Assembly: GCA_008711135.1 (NCBI GenBank)
Contig: VUAW01000003.1
Location: forward strand, 233,676-297,675
Direction: 5' to 3'
Source of the DNA: Rhodobacteraceae bacterium LNNU 3342
GTDB lineage: Bacteria > Pseudomonadota > Alphaproteobacteria > Rhodobacterales > Rhodobacteraceae
DNA: 64,000 nt
Each line of letters begins with the position of its first letter. The stretch's first letter is position 1. The notes beneath the pieces were generated by a model, which saw only the letters and a program-made list of their open reading frames with translations, ran no database searches and was not told the origin of the DNA. The position numbers were made by a program, and so were the translations under genes. Positions 25,819 through 35,438 of this stretch are shown one piece after another.

Positions 25819-27143
25819 GTTCCTGTCCCTTCACCTTCAGGTTTCACCCAGACTAGCAACACAAGCCCCACCAGAAAAAGCCCGATCAGCGGTGTAACCC
25901 CTAATCGTTGATCATTCGTAAGTGATGTGACCGTCGCCACCAGTGCGGGCGCAAGGAAAGCCGTGGCCTTGCCCGACAGCGCGTAAAGGCCGAAAGCCTC
26001 GGTCATGCGGGCGGGATCGGCCTGCCGCACCATCATCGTCCGTGAAGCCGCCTGCAGGATGCCGCCCGCGCTGCCGATGATGCCCCCGCAGAGGTAGAAG
26101 GCGACATCGGGCAGGTTTGACCCCGGCGCCACGGGCATGCCCAGCACCATGCTGCGGTCGGTGGTGACTACCACAAGGCAGACGGAGATCAGCGCCAGGA
26201 TGCAGGCGGCGATCACCGGCTTGGGTCCAAAGGCGCGATCCGCTCGCCCGCCCAGCCAGCAGAAGATCGCCCCTGCCACGGCGGCGGTGATGCCAAAGAT
26301 GCCGATCTGGATGATGCTCCACCCCAGAACGCCGGCCGCATAGATCCCGCCAAAGGCATAAATCCCGTTCAGCGCATCGCGGCAGAACATCGAAGACCCG
26401 AGCCACGCGAACAGGCTGGGCCGCCGGGGCAGGGACCGCAGCGTGCGGCCCAGCCCCTGAAGGCCCCGCCGCATGGCGCCGCCCGCCGCCCGTGGCCGCG
26501 CATGATCCGGCACCCAAAGGAAGAATGGGATCACGAACACCACGTACCAGATCGCAGTGAATGGCCCTACCGCCCGCGTCCCCTCGCGCAGTTCGGGATC
26601 AAGGCCCAGCGCCGGGGGCAGGCCGATCAGCGTCCGGCCACTTTCGTTTTCCGCTAGGAACAGCAGCATAATCGCCAGCGAAATCACGCCCCCCGCATAG
26701 CCAAAGGCCCAGGCCGAGCCCGAGATGCGGCCGATTTCCTGCCGTGGGCCAAGGTCAGGCAGAATGGCGTTGGTGAAGATGATCCCGAACTCCAGCCCGA
26801 TCATCCCGATGCCAAAGGCCAGCAGAATCCAGAAGGTGTCGCTCATCCCCGGCACCGCCCACCAGAGCGTGAACGACCCGGCGACATACAGCAGCGACCA
26901 GAGCAGGATCCACGGTCGCCTGCGCCCGCCGCTGTCCGCCACCGCCCCCAGCACCGGGGCCAGCAGGGCGATGAAGCCGCCGGTGATGGCCAGCATCCAG
27001 CCCCACTGCGCCTGTCCTGTCACCGGATCGGGCGCCACCGCATTGGCAAAGTAGGGTGCAAAGATGAAGGTCAGCAGCAGCGTATTGTAGGGCTGGTTCG
27101 CCCAATCAAAGAAGTACCAGCCCCAGATGCGCCTGCGATCCAT
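25794..27143 (-). CDS. MFS transporter, UMF1/Atg22-like
   Basis: About 449 residues with 11-12 transmembrane helices. The start DRRRIWGWYFFDWANQPYNTLL is characteristic of the UMF1/Atg22-like MFS group, some of which export amino acids. The motif VADSGGRRRPWILLWSLL fits the helix 2-3 loop. Three ATGs are in a row (27149, 27146, 27143); GGAGGG upstream gives the best spacing to 27143. The substrate is unknown. It heads the likely operon MFS - mepA - phytase-like. Confidence 0.85.
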   Translation of the reverse strand: MDRRRIWGWYFFDWANQPYNTLLLTFIFAPYFANAVAPDPVTGQAQWGWMLAITGGFIALLAPVLGAVADSGGRRRPWILLWSLLYVAGSFTLWWAVPGMSDTFWILLAFGIGMIGLEFGIIFTNAILPDLGPRQEIGRISGSAWAFGYAGGVISLAIMLLFLAENESGRTLIGLPPALGLDPELREGTRAVGPFTAIWYVVFVIPFFLWVPDHARPRAAGGAMRRGLQGLGRTLRSLPRRPSLFAWLGSSMFCRDALNGIYAFGGIYAAGVLGWSIIQIGIFGITAAVAGAIFCWLGGRADRAFGPKPVIAACILALISVCLVVVTTDRSMVLGMPVAPGSNLPDVAFYLCGGIIGSAGGILQAASRTMMVRQADPARMTEAFGLYALSGKATAFLAPALVATVTSLTNDQRLGVTPLIGLFLVGLVLLVWVKPEGEGTGTWLESSLR

Positions 27144-27214
27144 CATCATGCCCTCCGGCTGCCCGCCGCGATAGAAGCGGTAAAGCCCCGGTCAGGCAAG
27201 GGGGGATGCGGCGG

Positions 27215-27751
27215 TCATGCCGCGCGTTCGGGCGGCCAGGGGCGCAGGGCGTCGGCGCCGATCCATGCGCCGACCCAGTCGGGCAGCGGCGGCGAGACCG
27301 GATCCTGGCCCAGCGCCGACAGAACCTTGCCCGGGGAAACGATGCCTTGCCGGCTGGTGACGGCGCTGCGCAGCAACATGTGGCTGGTGCAGTCGCCTTT
27401 GCGCCACATGCTTTGTTCGATGTAGAAAAACCGATCATCCCACCCCAGGCAGCGGGTCAGCATCTCCAGCCGGTCAAAGGCGCGCACCCGGCGGCGGTAG
27501 CGCAGCGAATTGCCCGCCACGGTCATGCCCCAGCCGTTTTCCCGCGTTACCCGGTCAAGCCCAAGCCGGATGCCATACGGGACCCGCCCCAGATCATAGA
27601 TCGTCAGCGTGCGCCCGTTGTTCAGCTCGATCCACGGGTCAAGATCCCACGGCCAGCAGATGTGATGCGACACATGCGTACCCAGCACCGGCAGCGGCGG
27701 CGCGGTCCGGCTGCGCCTGGCGTCCTTGAACAGGCGAAGGAAGGGATACAT
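27215..27751 (-). CDS. Acyl-CoA thioesterase-like protein (4HBT/THEM6 type)
   Basis: A 178-residue hot-dog-fold protein: MYPFLRLFKDARRSR, DPWIELNNGRTLTIYDLGRVPYGIRLG, and strands SLRYRRRVRAFDRLEMLTRCLGWDDRFFYIEQSMW (two conserved blocks). This matches the THEM6/4-hydroxybenzoyl-CoA thioesterase-like group. Acyl substrate unknown. It is divergent from yggT. Confidence 0.83.
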   Translation of the reverse strand: MYPFLRLFKDARRSRTAPPLPVLGTHVSHHICWPWDLDPWIELNNGRTLTIYDLGRVPYGIRLGLDRVTRENGWGMTVAGNSLRYRRRVRAFDRLEMLTRCLGWDDRFFYIEQSMWRKGDCTSHMLLRSAVTSRQGIVSPGKVLSALGQDPVSPPLPDWVGAWIGADALRPWPPERAA

Positions 27752-27880
27752 ATCGGGAACTCCGTTTTTGCCCGGGGTGGCGTCGTGCGGCATCATGGTC
27801 AAGCGGAACGTGGCGGAACCGGTTGCCCTCGGGCCCCTGCGCCTATACCTCTGTTCACGCATTTCCCCAGGACCGGCTTC

Positions 27881-28168
27881 ATGACATCGCTTCTGCAAAT
27901 CATCTTCCTGATCCTCGACCTGCTGTGGTTCATCATCATCGCCCACATCATCATGAGCTGGCTGATCAACTTCAACGTGCTCAACCTGCGCCAGCCGCTG
28001 GTGGCGCAGATCTGGGACGGGCTCAGCCGGTTGCTTGAACCGATCTATGGGCGCATCCGGTCATTCCTGCCCAACATGGGCGGGCTGGACCTTGCGCCGC
28101 TGATCGTCCTGCTGGGCATCTATGCTCTGCGCATCATCCTGACAAACAACGCTGCCGTCTTCTACTGA
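27881..28168 (+). CDS. YggT-family membrane protein
   Basis: A 95-residue protein with two hydrophobic segments separated by a loop with the YggT signature (INFNVLNLRQP...LEPIYGRIRSFLPNMGGLDLAPLIVLL). Function of the family is poorly known (osmotic or division-related). Three bases before recQ. Confidence 0.92.
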   Translation: MTSLLQIIFLILDLLWFIIIAHIIMSWLINFNVLNLRQPLVAQIWDGLSRLLEPIYGRIRSFLPNMGGLDLAPLIVLLGIYALRIILTNNAAVFY

Positions 28169-28171
28169 TCC

Positions 28172-30229
28172 TTGGAAACATCGACCTCCTCTCCCCGGGC
28201 GCTGCTCGCGTCCATCTTCGGCTTTTCCAGCTTCCGTCCGGGGCAGGAAGAGATCGTCGATACCGTGGTGGCAGGCCGCAACACGCTGGCCATCATGCCG
28301 ACGGGCGGGGGCAAGTCGCTGTGCTACCAGCTTCCGGCGCTGTGCCGCGAAGGCGTAACGCTGGTCATCTCGCCGCTGATCGCGCTGATGCGGGACCAAG
28401 TCCGCGCCCTGCGCGAGGCTGGGGTGGAGGCCGGCGCGCTGACCTCGGGCAATACGGATGAGGAGACCGAGGAGGTCCTTGCCGCGCTCGATCAGGGGCG
28501 GCTGAAGCTTTTGTACATGGCGCCCGAACGGTTGGCATCAACGGGCGCGCTGTCGATGCTGCGGCGGGTGAACTGCACGCTGATCGCCGTGGATGAGGCA
28601 CATTGCGTCAGCCAGTGGGGCCATGACTTCCGCCCCGATTACTTGCGCATCGGCGACCTGCGCCGGGCGCTGGGCGTGCCGCTGGCGGCCTTCACTGCCA
28701 CCGCGGACGAAGAAACGCGGGCCGAAATCATCACCCGCCTGTTCGGGGGCGAGGCGCCGCAGGTCTTCCTGCGCGGCTTTGACCGGCCCAACATCCACCT
28801 GGCCTTTGCGGTCAAGGACAACCCCCGCCGCCAGATCCTGAGCTATGCCGCCGCGCGCAAGGGGCAGTCGGGCATCGTTTATTGCGCCACCCGCGCCAAG
28901 ACGGAAACCCTGTCCCGCGCGCTTGAGGAAGCCGGTGCCTCTGCCTGCCATTACCACGGCGGGATGGACGCGGTGGAACGGCGGACGGTAGAACGCCGCT
29001 TTCAGCAGGAAGACGGGCTGATCGTGGTTGCAACGGTGGCCTTTGGCATGGGGATCGACAAGCCGGACATCCGCTGGGTCGCACATGCCGACCTGCCCAA
29101 GTCGATCGAGGGGTACTACCAGGAAATCGGCCGCGCGGGCCGCGACGGCGCCCCGGCCGACACGCTGACGCTTTATGGCCCCGAGGATATCCGCCTGCGC
29201 CGCGCACAGGTGGACGAAGGGCTTGCCCCGCCCGAACGCAAGACCGCCGATCACGCGCGGCTGAACGCGCTGCTGGGTCTGGCCGAGGCGACGGGCTGCC
29301 GCCGGCAGGTGCTGCTGCGCTATTTCGGCGAGGACCCGGAGCCCTGCGGCAACTGCGACATGTGCCGCCTGCCCGCCAGGCTGTTCAACGGCACTCAGCC
29401 GGTGCGCAAGGCGCTGTCGGCGATCCTGCGGACGGGTGAATCCTTCGGCACCGGCCACCTGATCGACATCCTGACCGGGAACGCAACCGCCAAGGTGAAA
29501 GAGCGTGGCCATGACGCGCTGCCCACCTTTGCCGTGGGGCGCGACCTGGCTAAACCGGCGTGGCAGGCGGTGTTTCGGCAGATGATGGGCCGCGACCTTG
29601 TCCGCCCTGATCCCGAACGCCATGGCGCCTTGCGGATGACCGATGCCGCCCTTCCGATCCTGCGCGGAGAGGAAGAGATCATGCTGCGCGAGGATACCAT
29701 GGACAAGGCCGCCGCCCGCCCGGTGGTCAAAGCGCTGGTGAGCGACGAGGATGCGCCGCTGCTGTCCGCACTCAAGGCCAAGCGCCGCGCGCTGGCCGAG
29801 GCTGCCCGCGTGCCTGCCTATGTCATCTTCAACGACCGCACCCTGATCGAGATGGCCGAGACCCGCCCGCGGACCTTGGACGACATGGCCCGGATCAGCG
29901 GCGTGGGTGCGCGAAAGCTGGAAAGCTATGGCGCGGCCTTCCTGCAGGTCATCACGGGGCAGGACGCACCCGACCTGCACCCCAGCCGCCGCAAGCTGGC
30001 CGGCCGCAACGCCGCCCCGGTATTCGACCAACTGGCAGAGGTTCAGGCCCGCCTTGCCCGGGGCGAAAGCGGGACGGAAAAGCCGCTGACCTGTTCCGCA
30101 GCCCTTCTGGCCAAGGTTGCCGAAAGCCGCCCCCGCGACGCCCGCGCGATGGAGCGGATTCTGGGTGACCGGCGGGCGGAACGGTTTGGCGCTGCCTTCC
30201 TGCAGGTGATCCATGAGGCGCAGGAGTAG
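28172..30229 (+). CDS. recQ: ATP-dependent DNA helicase RecQ
   Basis: A 685-residue superfamily 2 helicase. Walker A is PTGGGKSLCYQLP, the DEAH box is VDEAHCVSQWGHDFRPDY, the RecQ Zn-binding region has Cys in GCRRQV and CGNCDMC, a winged-helix region follows, and HRDC-like repeats lie at the C-terminus (LDDMARISGVGARKLESYG and a second copy near the end). RecQ unwinds recombination intermediates. The only start that keeps the conserved FGFSSFRPGQEEIV is a TTG at 28172, 3 bases after yggT. Two HRDC domains are present, as in some alphaproteobacteria. Confidence 0.94.
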   Translation: METSTSSPRALLASIFGFSSFRPGQEEIVDTVVAGRNTLAIMPTGGGKSLCYQLPALCREGVTLVISPLIALMRDQVRALREAGVEAGALTSGNTDEETEEVLAALDQGRLKLLYMAPERLASTGALSMLRRVNCTLIAVDEAHCVSQWGHDFRPDYLRIGDLRRALGVPLAAFTATADEETRAEIITRLFGGEAPQVFLRGFDRPNIHLAFAVKDNPRRQILSYAAARKGQSGIVYCATRAKTETLSRALEEAGASACHYHGGMDAVERRTVERRFQQEDGLIVVATVAFGMGIDKPDIRWVAHADLPKSIEGYYQEIGRAGRDGAPADTLTLYGPEDIRLRRAQVDEGLAPPERKTADHARLNALLGLAEATGCRRQVLLRYFGEDPEPCGNCDMCRLPARLFNGTQPVRKALSAILRTGESFGTGHLIDILTGNATAKVKERGHDALPTFAVGRDLAKPAWQAVFRQMMGRDLVRPDPERHGALRMTDAALPILRGEEEIMLREDTMDKAAARPVVKALVSDEDAPLLSALKAKRRALAEAARVPAYVIFNDRTLIEMAETRPRTLDDMARISGVGARKLESYGAAFLQVITGQDAPDLHPSRRKLAGRNAAPVFDQLAEVQARLARGESGTEKPLTCSAALLAKVAESRPRDARAMERILGDRRAERFGAAFLQVIHEAQE

Positions 30230-30238
30230 GAGCGCGCG

Positions 30239-31006
30239 ATGCTTGTTGTGATTTCTCCGGCCAAGCGGCTCGACTGGTCTGAGTTCCCCGCCCCCGTTAC
30301 CGAACCCGCCTTTGCCGAGGATGCCGTGGCCCTGGCCGGCGTGGCGCGTCAACTGGATGTGGCCGCCCTGCGCAAGCTGATGACGCTGAGCGAGGATCTC
30401 GGGCGGCTGAACCGCGACCGGTTCGCAGCCTTTGTGCCGGACCCTGCGCCGGACGCGACGCGGCCTGCCGCCATGGCCTTTGCGGGTGACACCTATCAGG
30501 GTCTGGAGGCGCGGACGCTGGACGAGGATGCCTTGCGCTGGGCGCAGGGGCATCTGCGGATCCTGTCTGGGCTCTACGGTCTGTTGCGGCCGCTGGACCG
30601 GATCCAGCCCTACCGGCTCGAAATGGGCATCCGTCTGGCCAACCCGAAGGGCAAGACGCTTTACGACTATTGGGGCCCACGGCTGGCCGAGGCGTTGAAT
30701 GACGCAGCCCGGGCGGCGGGAGCCGATACGCTCATCAACTGCGCTTCGGTCGAATATTTCCGGGCGGTGGACCGGGCGGCGCTGCGGCTGCGGGTGGTGA
30801 CACCGATGTTCATGGAGGTGCGCAACGGCACCCAAAGCGTCATCAGCTTCCACGCCAAGAAGGCCCGGGGGGCGATGGCGCGGTTTGTCATGGAAAACCG
30901 GATCGTGGAGCCAGGGGACCTGCGCGATTTCGACAGCGGCGGCTACCGGTTTGACCCCGATCAAAGTGAACCGGATCAGCCGGTCTTCCTGCGCGACGGG
31001 ACCTGA
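30239..31006 (+). CDS. yaaA: Peroxide stress protein YaaA (DUF328/UPF0246)
   Basis: A 255-residue protein starting [13 protein letters not shown], with [31 protein letters not shown] and [12 protein letters not shown] blocks, all conserved in YaaA. The family lowers free iron during hydrogen peroxide stress and binds DNA in E. coli. It follows recQ by 9 bases and precedes cobQ by 11, so it may be co-transcribed with either. Confidence 0.94.
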   Translation: MLVVISPAKRLDWSEFPAPVTEPAFAEDAVALAGVARQLDVAALRKLMTLSEDLGRLNRDRFAAFVPDPAPDATRPAAMAFAGDTYQGLEARTLDEDALRWAQGHLRILSGLYGLLRPLDRIQPYRLEMGIRLANPKGKTLYDYWGPRLAEALNDAARAAGADTLINCASVEYFRAVDRAALRLRVVTPMFMEVRNGTQSVISFHAKKARGAMARFVMENRIVEPGDLRDFDSGGYRFDPDQSEPDQPVFLRDGT

Positions 31007-31017
31007 GGGGCAGGGCG

Positions 31018-32475
31018 ATGGCGGCCAGCATCATGATTCAGGGCGCCGGGTCCAACGTGGGCAAGTCGATGCTCGTGGCGGGGCTGGCGCGGGTCTTTGC
31101 GCGGCAGGGGCTGGCGGTGCGCCCGTTCAAGCCGCAGAACATGTCCAACAACGCCGCTGTATGTCCTGATGGTGGCGAGATCGGGCGCGCGCAGGCCTTG
31201 CAGGCGCGGGCCTGTGGGGTGGCGCCGTCCATCCACATGAACCCGATCCTGCTAAAGCCCGAAACGGACACGGGCGCGCAGGTGGTGGTGCAGGGGCAGC
31301 GGCTGACGACAGTACGGGCGCGGGATTACGCGGCGCTGAAGCCCCGGCTGATGGAGGCGGTGCTCGACAGTTTCCGCAAGGTGGGCGCGGGCGCCGATCT
31401 TGTTATCGTCGAAGGGGCGGGCAGCCCCGCCGAGGTCAACCTGCGTCCCGGGGACATCGCCAACATGGGCTTTGCACAAGCGGCGTGGGTGCCGGTAATG
31501 CTGACGGGCGACATCGACCGGGGCGGGGTAATCGCGCAGATCGTGGGCACGCAAGCGGTGATCGCACCCGAGGATGCGGCACTGGTGCGCGGGTTCCTGA
31601 TCAACAAGTTCCGCGGCGACCCGCGCCTGTTCGACGACGGCTATCGCTTCATCGAGGCGCGGACAGGCTGGCGCGGGTTCGGCGTGGTGCCGTGGTTTAC
31701 GGACGCCCATCGCCTGCCGGCCGAAGATGCCGCCGACCTGCGCCGCGCGTCCGCGGGCGGGACCTTCCGCATCGCCGTGCCGATGCTGTCGCGGATCGCG
31801 AATTTCGATGACCTCGACCCGCTGGCGCAGGAACCGGGCGTGACGGTAGAGATGATCCCCCCTGGCCACCCCCTTCCGGTCGAGGCTGACCTGATCGTGA
31901 TCCCCGGCAGCAAATCGACCCGCGGTGACCTGCAGTTCCTGCGCGATCAGGGCTGGGACATCGACCTTCGCGCCCAGCTTCGACGTGGCGGACGGGTGCT
32001 GGGCCTCTGCGGCGGCTATCAGATGCTGGGCATGCGGATCGACGATCCGGAGGGGCTGGAAGGCACCCCCGGCAGCACCAAGGGGCTGGGGCTTCTGGAC
32101 GTGGTGACCCGAATGCAGCCAGAAAAGCGCGTGACGCTGACCGAGGCGCAGCACCTGCAAAGCGGCGAGGCCGTGCGCGGCTATGAAATCCACCTTGGCG
32201 TGACGGATGGACCGGATCGTGACCGCCCCGTTTTTTCGGTGGCGGGCCAACCCGAAGGGGCGCGATCGGCGGATGGCCGGGTGATGGGCAGCTACCTGCA
32301 CGGCATGTTCAGCGCCGACGGCTTCCGCCGTGCCTTCCTGCGTGAGATAGGCGCAGAGGCGGGCGACTTCAGCTATGACGCCACAGTGGATGCGGTGCTC
32401 GACCGGCTGGCCGACCACCTTGAGGCGCATGTGGATTGCGCAGGCCTTCTGGCAGTGGCGCGGGTGGGGCTTTAG
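31018..32475 (+). CDS. cobQ: Cobyric acid synthase
   Basis: A 485-residue glutamine-dependent amidotransferase that adds four amides to adenosylcobyrinic a,c-diamide. The N-terminal dethiobiotin-synthetase-like domain carries [11 protein letters not shown] and the KPQNMSNNA segment. The C-terminal class-I-like GATase domain has the Cys nucleophile in [11 protein letters not shown] and the His in GSYLHGMF. Its 3' end overlaps that of the convergent cobO by 4 bases. It is separated from the main cob operon by cobO and the riboswitch. Confidence 0.96.
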   Translation: MAASIMIQGAGSNVGKSMLVAGLARVFARQGLAVRPFKPQNMSNNAAVCPDGGEIGRAQALQARACGVAPSIHMNPILLKPETDTGAQVVVQGQRLTTVRARDYAALKPRLMEAVLDSFRKVGAGADLVIVEGAGSPAEVNLRPGDIANMGFAQAAWVPVMLTGDIDRGGVIAQIVGTQAVIAPEDAALVRGFLINKFRGDPRLFDDGYRFIEARTGWRGFGVVPWFTDAHRLPAEDAADLRRASAGGTFRIAVPMLSRIANFDDLDPLAQEPGVTVEMIPPGHPLPVEADLIVIPGSKSTRGDLQFLRDQGWDIDLRAQLRRGGRVLGLCGGYQMLGMRIDDPEGLEGTPGSTKGLGLLDVVTRMQPEKRVTLTEAQHLQSGEAVRGYEIHLGVTDGPDRDRPVFSVAGQPEGARSADGRVMGSYLHGMFSADGFRRAFLREIGAEAGDFSYDATVDAVLDRLADHLEAHVDCAGLLAVARVGL

Positions 32476-33080
32476 AACTCCACCCCCGGCTGCGCCTTGA
32501 TGCCGGCCCGGAACGGGTGCTTGACCAGCGTCATCTCGGTCACCAGGTCGGCCAGCTCGATCAATTCGGGCTTGGCGTTGCGCCCGGTCAGCACGACGTG
32601 GGTCATCGGCGGCTTTTCATTGGACAGAAACTCCAGCACCTCGGCCAGATCCAGATAATCATAGCGAAGGGCGATGTTGATCTCGTCCAGCAGGACCATG
32701 CGGATGGCAGGGTCGCGGATCAGCTCCCTGGCCTTCTCCCAGCCGGCGCGGGCGGCGGCGATGTCACGCTCCCGGTCCTGCGTTTCCCAAGTAAATCCTT
32801 CGCCCATCGCGTGAAATTGGCAAAGGTCGCTGAAATTCTGCGTCAGCAGGCGGCGTTCGCCCGTATCCCAGCCGCCCTTGATGAACTGCACCACGGCGCA
32901 GGGCATCCCGTGGGCAATGGCGCGCAGAATCATGCCAAAGCCTGATGACGACTTGCCCTTTCCCGCCCCGGTATGGACGATGATCAGGCCCTTTTCGCCA
33001 GTCTTGCCCTCCATCATCCGGTCGCGGGCGGCCTTGATCTTTGCCATTTTCTCACGGTGGCGGTCGGGGTCGGTCTGCAT
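32472..33080 (-). CDS. cobO: Cob(I)yrinic acid a,c-diamide adenosyltransferase (CobA/CobO type)
   Basis: A 202-residue enzyme that adds the 5'-deoxyadenosyl group from ATP to cob(I)yrinic diamide. The P-loop [14 protein letters not shown] and the [18 protein letters not shown] segment are diagnostic; the C-terminus [10 protein letters not shown] is conserved. It is divergent from the riboswitch-led transporter and cobW-cobN operon, so its promoter is near 33.08-33.12 kb, antisense to the riboswitch leader. Confidence 0.96.
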   Translation of the reverse strand: MQTDPDRHREKMAKIKAARDRMMEGKTGEKGLIIVHTGAGKGKSSSGFGMILRAIAHGMPCAVVQFIKGGWDTGERRLLTQNFSDLCQFHAMGEGFTWETQDRERDIAAARAGWEKARELIRDPAIRMVLLDEINIALRYDYLDLAEVLEFLSNEKPPMTHVVLTGRNAKPELIELADLVTEMTLVKHPFRAGIKAQPGVEF

Positions 33081-33093
33081 CGGTTCTCCTCGC

Positions 33094-33122
33094 TTGACAG
33101 GGGGGCGCGGATGGCGCAGGTC
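33094..33122 (+). promoter_or_regulatory. Possible sigma-70-type promoter for the riboswitch transcript
   Basis: TTGACA at 33094-33099 is an exact -35 hexamer just upstream of the riboswitch. Seventeen bases later lies only CAGGTC, a poor -10, which is common in this group. Position and the -35 match support it weakly. Confidence 0.35.
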
Positions 33123-33312
33123 AAAGGGGCTGGTTCCTGTTTATGACAGGCGAAGAGGGAATGTGACAGGGGGCAACCCCAAGCACAGCCGCCCCCGCGA
33201 CCGTGACCGGAGAGGCTGCCCACAGCCACTGGCCTCAAGGGCTGGGAAGGCAGGGAGGCCGCCGGGGTCCGACGACCCCGAGATCCGCAAGCCGGGAGAC
33301 CTGCCAGCGCAT
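33114..33312 (+). promoter_or_regulatory. Cobalamin riboswitch
   Basis: The segment carries the ordered B12-riboswitch landmarks: GGTTCC (33132-33137), AAGAGGGAA (33153-33161), GACCG...GAGAGG, the B12-box-type GCCACTGG (33225-33232) followed by GGGAAGG (33244-33250), a GGGGTC/GACCCC hairpin (33264-33279) and GCCGGGAGACCTGCC (33291-33305). GCGCAGG (33114-33120) can pair with CCTGCCAGCGC for the closing helix. It lies about 90 bases before the hupE-like cobalt transporter gene, so cobalamin should repress uptake and probably the downstream cobW-cobN genes. The expression platform was not resolved. Confidence 0.93.
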
Positions 33313-33403
33313 GTGACGTAAACCGGACGGGGTGTTCCGGTGTCGGTTCCGCGCGACCCGCGGCTCCGCCATCATGCCCTCGTTCCACATCTGAGGGACG
33401 AAA

Positions 33404-34027
33404 ATGAAACACGGTTTTCTTGCCGCCGCCTCCGTCGCCTTGCTGGCGTCTCCGGCGGCCGCGCATCACCCCATGGGGGGCGCCGCGCCCTCTACCCTGT
33501 TCGAGGGGCTGGCGAGCGGCCTTGCCCACCCGATAATCGGGGTGGATCACCTGGCCTTCGTGGTGCTGGTGGGGCTTGCCGCCGCCGCGTCACAGCGCCT
33601 TCTGGCGGGGCCGGCGGCCTTCATCCTTGCTACCTTGGCGGGCACCTTCCTGCAGCTTGCTGGCGCGACGCTGCCGCTGGCCGAGATCGTAATTTCCGGG
33701 TCGGTGGTTATTCTGGGCGTGCTGTTGTCCCTTGGGCGGCGGGTCGCCGGTCCTTCGGCGCTGGCGGGCTTTGCCTTTGCGGGGCTTTTCCACGGCTGGG
33801 CCTATGGTGAGGCGGTGATCGGATCGGAATCCATGCCGATCATTGCCTATCTGATCGGCTTTGGCCTGATCCAGTTCGTCATCGCTGCCGGCGTGGCGCG
33901 GCTTGCCCAGACGATGGCCGCATCACAGATCGAAGGTTGGATGAAGGCGCGCATCGCCGCCGCAGTCTGCGCGGGCGTGGGCCTTGCCTTCCTTGTCGAG
34001 GGCATCGAGGGGATGATTTTTGCCTGA
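33404..34027 (+). CDS. HupE/UreJ-family transporter under cobalamin riboswitch (probable cobalt importer)
   Basis: A 207-residue protein with a signal-like N-terminus (ending AAAHHPMGG), HPIIGVDHLAFVVLVG and GLFHGWAYGEAVIG metal-site segments, and about six helices. HupE-family members in this position are predicted cobalt transporters. Location directly behind the B12 riboswitch and ahead of cobW/cobN supports cobalt. It overlaps the next gene by 8 bases. Confidence 0.9.
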   Translation: MKHGFLAAASVALLASPAAAHHPMGGAAPSTLFEGLASGLAHPIIGVDHLAFVVLVGLAAAASQRLLAGPAAFILATLAGTFLQLAGATLPLAEIVISGSVVILGVLLSLGRRVAGPSALAGFAFAGLFHGWAYGEAVIGSESMPIIAYLIGFGLIQFVIAAGVARLAQTMAASQIEGWMKARIAAAVCAGVGLAFLVEGIEGMIFA

Positions 34028-34397
34028 GAATTCCGAACCGGACGTGGTGCGGCTTCTAGTCTGCACCACTTGCCGCAGCGCCTTGGCCCCGCCCGAAGGG
34101 GAAACCCGCGCCGGTGCTATCCTTCTGGACCGGCTGGCTGGCCAGCTTCCCGAAGGTGTCGAGGCCGTTGCCGTCGAATGCCTGTCGAACTGCACGCGGG
34201 GCTGCACAGTCGCGCTGCGGGGGGCGGGGCGCTGGACCTATGTCTATGGCAATATCGACCCTGAAACGCATTTGGACGCGGTGCTGGATGGCGCCGCCCG
34301 TTACCGCGCCACGCCCGACGGGCTGGTGCCTTGGCGAGAGCGGCCCGAGCATTTCCGCAAGAACTGCATCGCCCGCATCCCGCCGTTGGAGAATTGA
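34020..34397 (+). CDS. DUF1636 metal-binding protein linked to cobalamin synthesis
   Basis: A 125-residue protein with four Cys that can hold a metal or Fe-S centre: CTTC near the start and CLSNCTRGC at about residues 54-62, in a thioredoxin-like ferredoxin arrangement. DUF1636 genes are typically found beside cobW/cobN. A role in cobalt delivery or redox support is inferred. The TTG at 34020 has GAGGGG at good spacing and overlaps the transporter stop; a GTG at 34044 is the alternative. Confidence 0.8.
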   Translation: MPENSEPDVVRLLVCTTCRSALAPPEGETRAGAILLDRLAGQLPEGVEAVAVECLSNCTRGCTVALRGAGRWTYVYGNIDPETHLDAVLDGAARYRATPDGLVPWRERPEHFRKNCIARIPPLEN

Positions 34398-35435
34398 ATG
34401 AACGACCTTGTGAAGATCCCTGTCACCGTAATTACCGGCTTCCTTGGGGCCGGGAAGACGACGCTGATCCGCCACCTGATGCAGAACCCGCAGGGCCGCC
34501 GTCTTGCCGTGGTGGTGAACGAATTCGGTGATGTGGGCGTGGATGGCGAAATTCTGAAGTCCTGCGCCATCCCCGACTGCCCCGAGGAGAACATCGTCGA
34601 GCTTGCCAACGGCTGCATCTGCTGCACCGTGGCTGACGACTTCATCCCGACGATCGAGGCGCTGATGGCGTTGAATCCGCGCCCGGATCACATCCTGATC
34701 GAAACCTCGGGCCTCGCGCTACCGAAGCCGCTGCTCAAGGCGTTCGACTGGCCGGATATCCGGTCGCGCATCACCGTGGACGGGGTGATCGCGCTGGCCG
34801 ATGCCGAGGCCGTGGCCGCAGGCCGCTTTGCCCCGGATGTTGATCGGGTAGAGGCGCAGCGGGCGGCCGATGACAGCCTCGACCACGAGACGCCGCTGTC
34901 AGAGGTGTTTGAGGATCAGATTGCCTGCGCTGACATCGTGCTGCTGACCAAGGCCGATCTGGCCGGTGAGGCCGGGCTGGCAAAGGCGCGTGAGGTCATT
35001 GCGGCTGAGGCCCCCCGCCCGCTGCCGGTGGTCGAGGTAACGGAAGGCGCTGTTGACCCGCGCGTGATTCTGGGTCTTGGCGCCGCGGCAGAGGATGATC
35101 TTGCCGCCCGCCCGTCGCATCACGACGATCCGCATGACCACGACCACGAGGATTTCGATAGCGTTGTGATCGACATCCCTGAACAGGCCTATCCCGCCGC
35201 GCTGACCGCACGGATCGAGGAACTGGCTCGCACCCGCAACATCCTGCGCGTCAAGGGCTATGCCGCCGTATCGGGCAAGCCGATGCGCCTTCTGGTGCAG
35301 GCGGTAGGTGCCCGGGTGCGCACCCAGTTCGACCGTCCCTGGAAGGCGGATGAGGCGCGGCAGGGCCGCCTTGTCGTCATCGCCGAACATGACGACATCG
35401 ACGAGGCTGCAATCCGTCAGGCACTGGCGGGCTAG
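34398..35435 (+). CDS. cobW: CobW, cobalt-chaperone GTPase
   Basis: A 345-residue G3E GTPase with Walker A GFLGAGKTT, the metal-binding CxCC motif in NGCICCTV, the TKAD guanine motif, and a His/Asp-rich loop (HHDDPHDHDHED) before the C-terminal CobW domain. CobW delivers cobalt to the CobNST cobaltochelatase. It starts directly after the DUF1636 stop and precedes cobN by 3 bases. Confidence 0.96.
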   Translation: MNDLVKIPVTVITGFLGAGKTTLIRHLMQNPQGRRLAVVVNEFGDVGVDGEILKSCAIPDCPEENIVELANGCICCTVADDFIPTIEALMALNPRPDHILIETSGLALPKPLLKAFDWPDIRSRITVDGVIALADAEAVAAGRFAPDVDRVEAQRAADDSLDHETPLSEVFEDQIACADIVLLTKADLAGEAGLAKAREVIAAEAPRPLPVVEVTEGAVDPRVILGLGAAAEDDLAARPSHHDDPHDHDHEDFDSVVIDIPEQAYPAALTARIEELARTRNILRVKGYAAVSGKPMRLLVQAVGARVRTQFDRPWKADEARQGRLVVIAEHDDIDEAAIRQALAG

Positions 35436-35438
35436 GTC

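Noticed and set aside
28538..30964. 808-codon reverse-strand open frame opposite recQ and yaaA
   Set aside because: It is antisense to two well-recognised genes and has shadow-frame composition.
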